From the NCBI GenBank assembly GCA_902729315.2, contig LR746278.1, positions 1,251,001 through 1,315,000 of the forward strand: a stretch of DNA of 64,000 nt. The letters are read 5' to 3'. The translations under genes and the position numbers were made by a program. The DNA comes from Spirodela intermedia. Lineage: Eukaryota; Streptophyta; Magnoliopsida; Alismatales; Araceae. The notes below the pieces were generated by a model that had not been told where the DNA came from, ran no database searches, and was given only the letters and a program-made list of their open reading frames with translations. Shown piece after piece: positions 13,478 through 33,300 of this stretch (within the stretch, counting starts at the first letter, position 1; each line of letters opens with the position of its first letter).

Positions 13478-15441
13478 TTATTGAGATAAATCTGTAATGA
13501 AGAGAATAGATCATCAAGAAATGCAATGTGCTGGAGAAAACAGAAGATTTATTTATTTTAATCTAAATACCCATTAGCCTCTCAAATTGAGCAATGTTGT
13601 CGTGCCAGTCTTGATAGTTCTCTGGCTGGACGAAGACCAATGGATAGCTTCTTTCAGACTTCCATTAAAGTTTCTGAATCACAAATTTGTAAAACCTACA
13701 CCTTATCCACCGCTTTAACTGAACCCCCCATAGGCTTCCTAGCTTACTCTCTGACCTCTTCTTTGATCCCCATAACTTCAAGTGCATTGTAGGTTGAGTT
13801 ACAATAAATTTCCTTCAATCCTTCACTAACCGTTCAGTCTGTATCCATTGGTGCTTAGTAATGAGCGAACGTAACACACTCTTCTCATGAGGCCTATGGA
13901 TATTTTTTATGTATCTGATACCAATTTGTTTGAAAAAAAATCTTTAGATATTGCATAAGTTTCTGTTGAAAGTATGCCCCTATATTCCTATTCAAGATGA
14001 CCATCTCTATCGTTTACTATCCCCAAAAAAAATTGGTTAAAATCCTTAACGCTTTATATCCACGGAATTTTATTTCAAATCATGCAGCTCCCTAAAAGAA
14101 ACAACGCTAACTGACGACAGTCCAGCTCTTGTGTCGTGTAGAGATCAAAGGCACTCCGTTCAGCATATCCTCGACTGAAACATAAGTAAGTTCCCCTTGT
14201 GAGCTCCGGACATTCACTAAATTTTAGTTCCAAACAATTACCGGCCAAATATACCCTTACTCTGACTGGAGTATCCTTTAAGCGATTTCCCAATGTGGAC
14301 AGAATTTCGAGAAAGGAGACAAGTAAAATGACAGGTCGACATCAAGACGTAGTATGATGTAGAGGAAAGACGGATTCGCCAATCGCGCTGTCACCGTCCG
14401 CTTGCCAGAGACCTCGCCGCCGAAACACGAGATCCTCGACTGAAGATCAGCATCAGCGGAAGAATAAGAATATGAAGCTCACCTGCCCCGCCGAGGAATC
14501 CCGACAGCCTCCGCCGAGGGAAACGAGGTGTCGCCGCCACCCCCCCAGGGGTTTGAAGAAGAAGAGCAGCAAGGTGGGGCTCCAAGACAGGGAGGAAGAA
14601 GGGGGAGGGGAGAGACGCCCCCCCAATGGGAGAGACATACCCCCAGCTCCTGCATCAAAATCTAAAGGTACGTGGGGGTACATAAGTAATTTACTATTTT
14701 AAATAAAAATAACCCTCGTCTAATGAATTTCTCAAATTAGCTTCATCCCGCACAAGGCCGATCCTTTCAAGCCCTTTTCTGACATATTCCTTATAAATTA
14801 TTCTTATTTTTTATAAAAAAAATACTGCATATTTTTTATAAAAAAATATTATTAGTTTTTACAATAAAATATCAGATTATACCGATCAAGCCCTTCGTTA
14901 GAACTACCCAGCAAGGGACAGCTGACCAACGTTGACCAGTAGGTTGACTAAGAACATTGACCCATAAATATCCCATTTTGATACTCCTAATGGCGCATCA
15001 ACGAGAGCCCATTTCGGAATCACCCGGAACCAGTAAATTCACGCCGCCGCCGGCATCTATCCTTTGGCCATGCATCTCCTTGTTCTACTGATGTGCCTGG
15101 AGAGACTCCGGGCTCTGCACGTCAATCATCTCTAGTTCCTTGTACTTTCTTCGTAAGATCTTAATGAACGAGGGGGGCTATGCTCTGAGAGTCTTACCCC
15201 GAAGATTGCCGAAATAAGCTGCAAATTCTTTGCCAAATGAGGAAACGATCAATGGGTTCTCCGAGCTTCGACTCCTCCTCTGCTATTTTCAGCGGGTCTA
15301 CATCGTCTGAAGATCTCGAGGGACTCATGGGAAACGAAAGGAGAGGAGCTGAGGAGAAGGGTAAAGAAGCCGACGAGCTTCTTCCCCTTGGAAGGAATTT
15401 TCCACAGAGGGATCACCGCCGGCGAGCTGCCGTCAGCCTGG
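13478..15441. other. Intergenic, PIG-L upstream region with a possible retroelement relic
   Basis: The minus strand at 13911-13928 reads AATTGGTATCAGATAC, close to the iMet-tRNA primer-binding site of LTR retrotransposons. The neighbouring 13560-13910 gives only broken gag-like peptides. GC-rich sequence at 14391-14640 may be the PIG-L leader. GTTGAC/GTCAA motifs lie at about 14920-14962. No complete gene is supported. Confidence 0.4.
13560..13928 (-). mobile_element. Possible LTR retrotransposon remnant (PBS plus gag-like debris)
   Basis: A TTGGTATCAGA primer-binding-site match on the minus strand is followed in the same orientation by about 350 bp of stop-broken reading frame. No matching LTR pair was found by eye, so the assignment rests mainly on the PBS. 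Confidence 0.3.
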
Positions 15442-15723
15442 TCACAGAGAAGATAGGAGGAAGCAGAAGAACCAACCCTTCCTTCTCCGGGGACGGGCGG
15501 TGCCGCTGGTGCGTATCCTGCCGGAGGGGCTGAGGAAGGCGGCGCGCGGCGGTGGCGGCGACCAGAGCCCGCTCTTCTCGTACTCGAACCCGAGCTCCGG
15601 CACGTCGGAGAACTTCATAAGGAGCCCATCGGAGACGCAGCGAGGGACGAGCTGGATGGCTCTGGCCGGCGGCACCGCCATGCCCTCATCCCCGGCGGCG
15701 TCTCCCTCGTCGGCGACGGCCAT
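15442..15723 (-). CDS. Candidate small plant protein of unknown function
   Basis: A 93-aa open frame that starts with MAVADEG and has a conserved-looking core, [11 protein letters not shown] then [15 protein letters not shown], followed by a basic, proline-rich tail. I recall this SDxLLxxF...YExSGLWSPP pattern from short uncharacterised plant proteins, but no function is known to me and the recollection cannot be checked here. A cluster of TGGGCY elements directly upstream on the minus strand (15845-16320) would suit a housekeeping promoter and supports the orientation. The tail may continue into another exon, so the stop at 15442 is not certain. The plus strand over the same stretch is also partly open but lacks the pattern. 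Confidence 0.45.
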   Translation of the reverse strand: MAVADEGDAAGDEGMAVPPARAIQLVPRCVSDGLLMKFSDVPELGFEYEKSGLWSPPPPRAAFLSPSGRIRTSGTARPRRRKGWFFCFLLSSL

Positions 15724-15844
15724 TCCCCACCCTCCGGCGTTACGACGGCCGGGGGGGAGGTGGGGCTGATCAAAACCGTTCAGTTCACGCGGCACTTTAT
15801 TCCGTAATTATTATTTCTTCTAAAGAAATATAATTTTCACCTTT

Positions 15845-16320
15845 CCGGTCAGTGGGCTGGTGGCCTAATGGGCTCCATAATAAGATATTACTATTTCGGG
15901 CAGAGAAACTCATCATCCGAGGTGGTTGGCAAGTTGTCTGTCCGGACCATGTGGGCCCTATTCCTCGGGCAGCGGCTCAGTAACACAATGGGCGGGCCCA
16001 TTTTTATTGAATAATCAATGGGCCGGTTAGACCCGGAGCCCGAACCCTATCCAGACCATGTTCAGGGCTCTAAGAAGGGGGGGTTCACTGGGCAGGTTGA
16101 GATTCTGGGGGCAGGCTGTCTCTTTTTTAAAAAATATTTTCCGGGCTTGGGCCTCGTAGTGAAGCTTTGGGAAAAAAAGGATCGGCCCGGTCTCCGCTGT
16201 GAGTGGGCCCATGCTTCAGCAAGTCCCCAATGCTCAACTCTCTCTCTCTCTCTGTGCTGGATAAGTGCACTGAAAGAGATATTAGGACTTGGTCCGTAGG
16301 CCGGCCTGTTTAGCCCACCA
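15845..16320 (-). promoter_or_regulatory. Cluster of site II (TGGGCY) elements
   Basis: About eight TGGGCC/TGGGCT motifs, counted in both orientations, occur near 15853, 15870, 15950, 15990, 16019, 16147, 16205 and 16313. Site II elements are bound by TCP factors upstream of growth-related genes. They lie upstream of the 93-codon frame and just beyond the HCF173 3' end. Confidence 0.4.
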
Positions 16321-16635
16321 GCAGGCATTTGAACTGCAGCATAAGATGCCTGGGAAACATGGAAAAAATATAATTTTGACGAACAAAATTAGGGTTTAGG
16401 GATGTACAATTATTTCTCATCGTGATATTCCATAAACTCGATAAACTAAGCTCATGATATTTCATGAGATAAAAGTCAACAAACTAAGCTCAACAAAGGC
16501 CCGGATGCAACCTCATCCTTTGATAATTAGGAGCCTAATTACAGAAAGCCTATGGCTCCTGAGGCTATTATCTATGGACTGGAAGCTTTATTAGCCCTTC
16601 TTATTTCTTACGGCCATCCATCATTCAAGTCAACC

Positions 16636-25122
<8,487 letters not shown>

Positions 25123-25358
25123 TCCCACCACGGTTCTGCCCGAAGAAGCAGCGCGCCGTCGAACACACTGAGGCCCTCTCCGAGTGAGGGATAAGCCATC
25201 GGCAGCAACCACGGCCACACACAGAAGTCCATCAGCAAGTGACAGGAACCTCTCCGAACGGGTCGAAACCGGTCACCCGCTTCCACCGGCCGAGACCCAG
25301 TTTACTCCCCGGAGATTAGAGTGGTGGGTAATAAAACAACTCCATGTGGTGGTTATGG

Positions 25359-25571
25359 GGATAAGAAAGGAAGAACTTTTAGCTGAAATTGATATAGCTT
25401 AAATACAACCGGACCTTCTTAATAATAGAATGAGGACACTAGAACTTAGGAGAAGGAAACAACATGGAACAAAAGGGTAATTGGAGGGGTTTCAACAGTC
25501 TTTTATAGTGGTGCCTACCTTTCTTGTGTTCTTCTACGGCCAACAGTCTCTGGTTCTGTTGTTGGACCCAA
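25359..25571 (-). repeat. Left (3') LTR, internally deleted
   Basis: It matches the right LTR over the stretch from GATATAGCT through the AACAACATGGAACAAAAGGG segment, then resumes at ATAGTGGTGC...CTCTGGTTCTG after a gap of about 130 bp. The outer boundary is approximate. Confidence 0.7.
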
Positions 25572-26470
25572 CAGTCTCTTGAGTCAGCTTCAGTATTTTC
25601 TAGGCATGGAGGTTACTCGTTCTTTCGAGGGTTTGGTTATCAATAGGCAAAAGTATGTGATTCATCTATCACAAGATGTAAGGATGTTGGGTGTCAAACT
25701 TGCTCTTATACTGATGGATCCAAATGTCAAGTTGCTTCTGGATTCAGGTGATGCTCTTGAGGATCTATAATAATTTCGTCACTTGGTGGGGGACGGAGTT
25801 ACTTGACCTTACTCATCTTGACATTTCTTTTGCTACGAGTATAGTTAGCCAATTATGGTTAATCCACGCACTACTTATTGGGACATAATCATGAGGATCC
25901 TTTGGTATTTAAAAAGATATCTTAGCCGATGACTTATGTACAAATCTTTTTCTTCTCTTAATGTTTATGGTTATTCTGATGCAGATTGGGCAGATTCTCT
26001 TATTGATCGGTGCTCCACCACTAGTTATTGCATCTTTTTTGGAGGGAATCTTATCTCTTAGAAGAGCAAGAAGTAACATGTGGTTGTGATGTCCAGTGAT
26101 GGATATCAGGCTATGTAGAATGCTGCATGTGAGCTTATTCAGGTATGCCAATTTCTTATAGAACTTGACCTCTTTCATCCTAACTTATGCGTCTCTTCTG
26201 CAACAATTAGTATGCGCTCTATATTGCTTTTAATCTTGTTTTTCATAAATGGATGAAACATATTAATGTTGATTGTCACTTCATCTTAGAGAAGCTTCAA
26301 GCTCAACTGATTCTCCTGACTAAAGTGTCTTTAGAAGCATAACTTGCATACATGTTTACAAAGGTTCTCTATGGTCATTGATTGGATTCCTCTTGTTTTG
26401 AGCTTGGAGCTTTTGATCTCTACATCCTATATGACAACCCATATGAGGCTTCTACCTTCTTTTCATTATC
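25572..26470 (+). mobile_element. Ty1/copia RT C-terminus and RNase H fragment (pseudogene)
   Basis: It opens with LSQLQYFLGMEVTRS, a hallmark of the copia reverse transcriptase C-terminus. The RNase H region follows, with YSDADWADS, GGNLIS and a degraded HVVVMSSDGYQAM. It ends in a LAYMFTK-like motif near 26341-26362. At least six in-frame stops or frameshifts are visible. It has the opposite orientation to the surrounding Ty3-type element and no LTR of its own was seen, so it is an inserted or recombined fragment. Confidence 0.8.
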
Positions 26471-26499
26471 AAATATTATTTTCTCTCTCCTTAAATGAC

Positions 26500-26760
26500 A
26501 ACCCATATGATGAGAGACCTAATGGCTAAAGTAGGCAGTTTTAGAAAGTTTGAACGAACATTTTTTGAATTGATATGGAGTTGATGATCTTTAATGACAA
26601 TGAATACTTGTATGATATGCTCTTTAGGGGCTTTGTAGGTCTTATTATAAAGTAAGATGTTCATCATAGATTGGAAGGTGGCTAAGATGTTAGAGAGCTT
26701 GAATGACATTATGAAGAACTTGTAATGACCTTCATATGTCTAAAATGTCATTTGAGTTAA
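26500..26760 (-). pseudogene. Ty3-type reverse transcriptase fragment
   Basis: The minus strand reads SFKLSNILATFQSMMN, matching the Ty3 RT block with consensus PFGLSNAPATFQ, then a degenerate KEHIIQVFIVIKDHQL stretch. Flanking parts of pol are missing. Confidence 0.65.
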
Positions 26761-27214
26761 TTTAAATATGATGATATCTTGATTAGAGGTTAAGTTTTGA
26801 AAATTCTTAGGCAATGTGGACTGCATCCAACAACTCTTCCACTACTATGATTGAAAATATATCAAGGATCACATACTATTGAAATATTGAATTATGTGTA
26901 CATCAAGTATCTCTCATATCAATTTTCCTATTTTAACCTTTTGAAAATATAGACACTTAAATGGTCAGATATTGATTGGTTTTGAGATTGACTAGTGCTT
27001 CTATTGTATTAAGATTATTGACAACTCTTATAGTGGCTCAATATCTTTTAAGAGGAAGTTGAAATCATCAAAGTCGAAATCTCTTAGCCTTTACTTTGTC
27101 ATTGTAGAAAAAACACATCCTGGGTGTGACATGCTCGGATTTTGGCAGTCATAAAAATCCAGCTTCCTCCACTTGTCAAGTGGGTTTGGGTTCTAATGGA
27201 TGGCCCAATCTTGA

Positions 27215-27715
27215 TGAACTCCTCATGGCCTATTGTCATCCTTGTGGTGGGGAATGCTTAATTCCAGTGCCCTATGTTGGCAAAAGTCAATGCTTGAAGG
27301 GTTGGATTCAGCAAACCTGATGAGGCATGGTCAGTTGGATGCTCCAAATTTCACCAAAATGTTGATCTTAGGCTCAATGCTCTGGGCAGTCTTCATGATT
27401 GCTCTGAGAGCAAGAGGATTTACTACACCGACTTCTGCTTAGATATTCCTAAATAAGACCTTGAGACTCTCCTCAGGGCACATTGTCATCCTTGCAGTGG
27501 GGAATGCTCAATTCAAGTGCTCTATGTTGGCAAAAGTCAATGCTCAAGGGGTTAGATTCAGCAAACCTGATGAGGCATGGTCAGTTGGATGCTCCAAATT
27601 TCACTAAAATGTCGATCAAGCTCAATGCCCTGGATGGTCTTCATGATCGCTCTGAGAGCTAGAGGATTTAGTACACCGACTTCTGCTTAAATATCCCTAT
27701 ATAACACCTTGAGAA
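27215..27715. repeat. Tandem duplication of about 250 bp inside the LTR element
   Basis: ATTGTCATCCTTG..GGGGAATGCT at 27232 recurs at 27482. The whole unit through GACTTCTGCTTA..CTTGAGA repeats with roughly 90% identity by eye, giving a period of 250 bp. Confidence 0.85.
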
Positions 27716-27779
27716 TGTTCGGAAATGTTCCAAATTAAGCCTAATAACAGCTCGAACTCCTCTCTATTTGATGATTATA

Positions 27780-28455
27780 CTATGTTGTTTGAGCTCAGGA
27801 ATTGCTGACAAAAGGTGTTAGTTGGCTTGAGACTGAACTGCTCCAAGAGGTGAACCTTTAGATCTTTCCTATGTTGAAATGAGTGCCTATTGTCTGCCCA
27901 TTGGGAGTAGGAGAGCGCCCTACCATCCAAACTCAAATTAGCGATGTATAGCTTCTCTTGTATTGAAAGTCAGTAAGTGGAGAGATATAGTTCTGCTTGA
28001 AACACCCAATTTTTCAGGTCTACTCTTGTGAACATAGTCAATTCTAATATATGACCGTGACATTGTTCAAGGGACCGCCTCTGGTAGTTGACTTCTGAGT
28101 ATCTTGGTATGAGGGCTTGGCTATGAGAGTTAAGGGGTCAAGGGATGTCATCGTAGTTCCCTCTTGGTTTGGGTTGCCTCGTCCATGACTAAGCTCTCTA
28201 GTGAATGAACCATGCGGCAGACAGTCCAAAGCCAATTTCCTCCTTGCCCAGCCACATGGGAGGAGGCCGATCTTTTGATGGAGCCCTTCAATGGTCTAAG
28301 TAAGCGATCTGAGCTGCAGCTGGACTTTGGCTTGCTCATATTGGATCTCTTGCTGGAAGTCTACTTGCTCTGTGGTGACTTGGTGTTTGATTCCCTCTAA
28401 TTCTTTCTTGAGGAGGTCCCACTTTGGATCCCAGGGTTTGGGGGGCCATAGAGGA
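27780..28455 (-). pseudogene. Ty3-type gag remnant
   Basis: Reading leftward from the PBS there is a coiled-coil-like stretch (WDLLKKELEGIKHQV) and later NWVFQAELYLS, EKLYIANLSLDGRALSYSQW and a KDLKVHLLEQ block. This corresponds to the capsid-like domain of plant Ty3 gag proteins. Stops and frameshifts occur between the blocks. Confidence 0.65.
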
Positions 28456-28458
28456 TCA

Positions 28459-28476
28459 TTGGGCTCTGATACCAAA
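28459..28476 (-). other. LTR retrotransposon primer-binding site
   Basis: The minus strand reads TGGTATCAGAGCCCA immediately inside the LTR that begins TGATAGG at 28477. It is complementary to the 3' end of initiator tRNA-Met. Confidence 0.8.
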
Positions 28477-28830
28477 CTGATAGGTACCCAGGGTCGACAG
28501 ATGGAAGGAGAGGGAGAGAGAAGAAATGACGAACTATTTATTGGAATTGATATAGCTAAAATACAACCTGACCTCCTTAATAATAGGATGAGGACACTAG
28601 AACTTAGGGGAAGGAAACAACATGGAACAAAAGGGTAACTAGAGGGGACCCTCTTAGGATCTCTTCCCCAGAGTGGTAACTGCTTCAAGATGACCAATCT
28701 TCAAAACTCCTAGTGGAGACACTACGACTTCTCAAGTAGTAGAAGGGTCGTCATATAGTGGTGCTTAACTTTGTTCTGTGCTAACTGTCTCTGGTTCTGC
28801 TGTTGGGTACTTGGCCTTAACGTATCGCCC
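28477..28830 (-). repeat. Right (5') LTR
   Basis: It begins TGATAGG next to the PBS. The outer end is set only by loss of similarity to the left LTR after about 28806, so the last 20-30 bp are approximate. Confidence 0.65.
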
Positions 28831-30353
28831 GCTTCTGCACCTCTTCACCCAGTTCTAGTATTAACTGGCCGACCATCCCTCTGCTACCACCTTTTCAAGA
28901 GTTGGGAGTTGCTTGTTAGAGAAGTACACATCTTTGGCTCTGAAATTGAATAATTCCCTTGTATCTGAGAAAAATCTTCAGATTAACAAGAAGGAAGCTT
29001 GGTCTGGTTGGAATGAATCAAAATTTCTATTCTATGACTGACGGCTATGAACATCAACAACTTCGAATCGAACCAGTTTCTCCTCAAAATTCTACCTAAT
29101 GGGGAGAGAGTCACACACCTCGTTGAGGTCTTACTATGTTTCAGTCTCAAAGTGATGTTGCTTGACGATGGCAAAACAACGACCTAGGGCTGCTGCAAGG
29201 GAGAAAAGTAAGTAGACTAATTAGATACTGATGGCATGAGTTCTTCCATGAAACGGTGGGCCCCACTCCAAGTCCCCCCCCCCCCTCTTGTCTACATCGG
29301 GATGTGATGGGAGATTGGCAGACCCTGGGAAGTCCACCCCATTTGGATTTAAAAATAGTGAAAACAGAAGAACCTCTAGATTTGTTTTGTAAACTGTGTG
29401 TGCACTGATAATTGTTTAATCTTACGATGAAATATAATAGGAAACAGTGAGCAGCAGGAAACCATTATTGCATCGTTCCATTCACCCTTCATTTTCTTAA
29501 TTTCCAGAAAAAAATATAAACAGATTTCTGATCATTTTTACGAAAAAATATGATGAATCTGAGTTTCAATAATACAAAAAAAATACAGGAAATGATGCAG
29601 GGTAGACAAAAGATTGCACTGTTCCATCCCTATTAGATTCATAAATAATGGGTGGGTGGGTGGGTGGGTAGATTCATAAATGAATGAAGCTATAGACAAC
29701 AGCAGGCCAGCGTTGAAGTCCCTCTAGATCATTCTGTGATTGACAGGATCAGCTGGTCGGTATGAGATCGTATTTGACAGCAATTGATAGATTCATGCCG
29801 ATGATTTCGTGGGTGTTCTACAACTCCCACTACCTTTGAAGCCATTGGTCAGCAAGACTTTGGATCACTGAAGATCTCCTACCGAATGAAGAATTAGAAC
29901 AACCCTGTTGACTTCTCAATCGTGTGTGTTTTCCTTGAAAGTTTTGAATAAATAACTCAACTGCACACAGAGAAAGAACTGGTTTGAATTGAAACTGCTA
30001 TTAAGTGTTAAATTAAATGCTAAAAATTATCCTAAAAAGAATGCCAAAGAAGGAAATCTTTCTTCAGTATCCTGCATTTTCGATCAAGGGTTCGCATACA
30101 ATGTTCTATCATCAAGTCGCCTATGAGAATTAATTTGGTAATAAATATGCTCATCATTTCACGAATGAATTTTAAGAAGGAAACCCCAAATTGAGGAAAA
30201 ACAATGTTCAATCATCGAGAAACAGTGGAGAGATTAGAGAATTAAATTACAAGAAGAAGCAAAAATGAATGACCATTAATCAAAGCCCTCATCAAACTTT
30301 TTCTTTTAAAAAGTAACTGATAATTACCAAAGCGTATTAACTATCCCTGAATA
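28831..30353. other. Intergenic between LTR element and transporter gene
   Basis: AT-rich sequence without a recognisable gene. A (GGGT)5 run lies at about 29649-29670, between 13-bp direct repeats. A poly(C) run occurs near 29275-29285. Confidence 0.5.
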
Positions 30354-33300
30354 TTATTGCGTGCGTGAAGAGTCATTGTGGGAGTCCATCTCATCAAGAA
30401 TAACATATTTCGGTGCTCCATTGGTAATCGTTGAAAATGATTCGTTCTTTAACTTTTGGTACCTGGAAATAAAGAAACGTAAGCATTTAAATCCAGAAAA
30501 AAAAGTCCCAGTTTCCAACTCGAAGGATTAAAAGAAAAACACGATGGTCTTAAAAGCAAATTAAAAGAGAATAATGCAGAAACATTTTCTTCAGCAGAAT
30601 ATTTCAATACCAATGCTGAGTCTTTGTTATTTTTAAAAGACCACGGAAATACTGACACTTGGATCTGAGTGAAGTATGAGAACTCCCAGACTACATATTT
30701 ATGGTTATCCACTCATTTTCCCATGAAGTGAGGTTCCCCTTTCCCTATTTATGGTAACTTCATCCGAGCTGCAGGGTAAAAAGAGGAAAAACCTATTTTA
30801 TTTGTCGAAATTCAGCAGAAAATACATTTGATTCCAAAAAAAGGTGAGAAGAAATTGGCTGCCCATAATTTTCATTCAACAAAAAAAACCTTAGAAAAAA
30901 CCTTGAAAACTCCAATGCATTTCGCAATCAGAATGCCATATATTTTATGCACTGTAGCAGATTTTAAATCACTCTTGGATTCCGATTGAAGTATCAGTGT
31001 TGGATGCCATAGATCTTAAAAAATTCTCGCAATAAGACGTGAACCCCCCACCCCTAAAAATAGGGCTCCGATTCAAGCATCATCATGTCCTATAAAGGGC
31101 AGTGAAAGTTTTGGTGTTCGTACAGCACTTTTATCCAATGTCAATTGTATCACTCTGTAAAACTTATTCGCCTATCTTAATAGATAGTTCCTTCGTTTAC
31201 ATCTCAATCCGATAGTCAACCGTTCAAAATAATTGTGGTTTAAAAGGCATCATATTTAATTTTGTTCATGCCGTTGTCAAGAGAAAATTTCCACTACTAT
31301 AACTTTACCTAGAAGCCACAGCTGATCTTTATTCCTTGCGTCTCAACTTCCGGGTTCGAAACCTCAAGAACGAAAGAAAGACAAATATCCTATGATAGGA
31401 TAGGTATCGATTTAGGACTCTAGAGGGAAGCTACTGCCCTAGAGCCGGAAAGGACCCCCTTACTGGAGGGAAGAATGAACCCAGACCAAAGAGGAACTGG
31501 AGGGTCGGTATCACAGGAGATACCTATGGCCCAATTCCTTCTTCAAATATAGAATGTTAAAGAACAATCACCAGAAGAAAGGGATCAATAACAACATATC
31601 ATCAGGAGAGGTACAGAAGATCCGTTTACTTACTTGTACCAGTTGAATAAACTAACTCCAATCATGATTGTCAGTAGCCCAATTCCTTTTAACCATGTAA
31701 ACTTATCGTGGAAGTAAAACACTGCAACCTGAACAAAAATTACGCATATTATAGGAATTCAGAACCATACAAATGGACAAGGCAAATCAACTCGACATGA
31801 AAATAATTGAAGAAACCTTTTTTTAAAGAAGCCAATGAAAGCAAAAATATCACATCAAGAACAATGGGTAGAGCCATTCGGAAGCCCTGACCAAATTTTG
31901 ACCAGTTTGGACACTAAAGCAAGCCAATTTTCATTTTCACTGAACAATGGCTTGCAGAGCATTCTTCATCACCAACTCCACCCCGTCCTCATCAATCCCA
32001 CCCTTCCCAACCCTTCTTCCACTCCCTATACCTCCTACCTCCAACATAGCCTCCATGCGTCTCTGCTCTGGCAAAAAAAACTCGCACCTTCCTCCCTCTT
32101 TTCTCTGACTGCCCCTTTTCCCTCATCTGTCAGTTTCCTACCATCCTATCTTCTGCTCCCTCACCCTCCATCTCCTCATCAGCCACTCCACCACATCCCT
32201 CCATTCTCTTCTGTCTACGCAGGTCAAATGAGCATCCATTACCTTTTTTATACTAAAATAGCCAAGTTGGGCCAGGCCAAGGCTTAAGGAGGCATAGGCC
32301 TATTCAACCAAGGCCCATCTTGGCTGTGTTTTAACATGCAGATCATACTGAGGATCCTAACGCCCCCTGAGCCCAACCCCCAGTGAAATTCCCATTTTAC
32401 AGTACTATACCACTACATATAAAAGTACATCCTTTAAACAAGAAAAAGGGCAACTGAACCGATGACGTCTCCTTAAAACTTTAAACTATTGGATAGTTTT
32501 CCTTTACGAGGAACTCAACCAAAATCTATCCGAAACTAATTCACGGAACACCAAACTTTTTGTGTATTGGTGGCAAGGTTTGGTAATGCAAGTTAAATGA
32601 TCAAAATTTATCAACAAAGATGATAATAACGCTTGGAAATTGCAAATTTATTAGGTGTGAATTTGCAGTTCAATGCTCCTTAATTGCAAATTTATTAGGT
32701 GTGAATTTGCAGTTCAATGCTCCTTAATTGCAAATTTATTAGGTGTGAATTTGCACTTCAATGCTCCTTAATAAAAATCGAGGCCTCAGGTTGCCTACTG
32801 AAAATCATCTTTAACGCAATTACTCGGGATAAAAGCCCTACCATCAGTCATGCATCACTTTTCCCTCTGAAGATAAATGACTGAACCCTTATATTTTACA
32901 GGAGACAAATAACCTTATCCCTACTGAATGAAGAAAAATAAGCATTCCCTAGGTTGAGGGTGTTAGCACCATTCTGCGCATGATAATGGTTCAAATTTTC
33001 AAAGCACCACAAAAACTACCAGAGTCATGAAGAAAAAAAAAAATTATACATCTATCGATGGTTCTCGATTCACCAATAAGGAAATTCCAAAACATACCAC
33101 TATGGTCACAGCCTCCTTCACAACACCTGCAATGGTTACTGTTACAGCACTAGTTGCTGAAACAAGAATGTACTCGGTCAACACCTGCAAAACATGAAGC
33201 AATAAGAAAAAAAAATTGACTTAACATCAGAATCCTTGCGCCTACTAAAATCATAACACTTACCATAGAGAATGCTAGTGCTCCCCCAAGAAGCATTAAC

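Larger units (their letters stand above)
25340..28830 (-). mobile_element. Chimeric Ty3-type LTR retrotransposon remnant, upstream of HCF173
   Basis: Two similar flanking repeats in the same orientation, about 25359-25571 and 28477-28830, share for example GAATGAGGACACTAGAACTT-type sequence. They bound minus-strand pol debris. Beside the right repeat, the minus strand at 28459-28476 reads TTTGGTATCAGAGCCCA, a textbook iMet PBS, so the element runs from right to left. Behind it are a broken gag and a small RT piece. A plus-strand copia fragment is embedded at the other end. All frames carry stops, so the element is dead. Its left LTR ends only about 240 bp upstream of the HCF173 start codon. 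Confidence 0.8.

Noticed and set aside
14391-14702. Open frames on both strands near the PIG-L 5' region
   Set aside because: GC-rich leader-like DNA; neither strand gives a known family, and the PIG-L start is fixed by an in-frame stop just upstream of 13477.
31835-32287. 150-codon plus-strand ORF inside a transporter intron
   Set aside because: Pro/Ser/Leu-rich translation of a C/T-rich intronic stretch; no domain and antisense to the gene.
32640-32771. CRISPR-like array
   Set aside because: The 44-bp units are directly abutting with no unique spacers, in an intron of a plant gene; a minisatellite.
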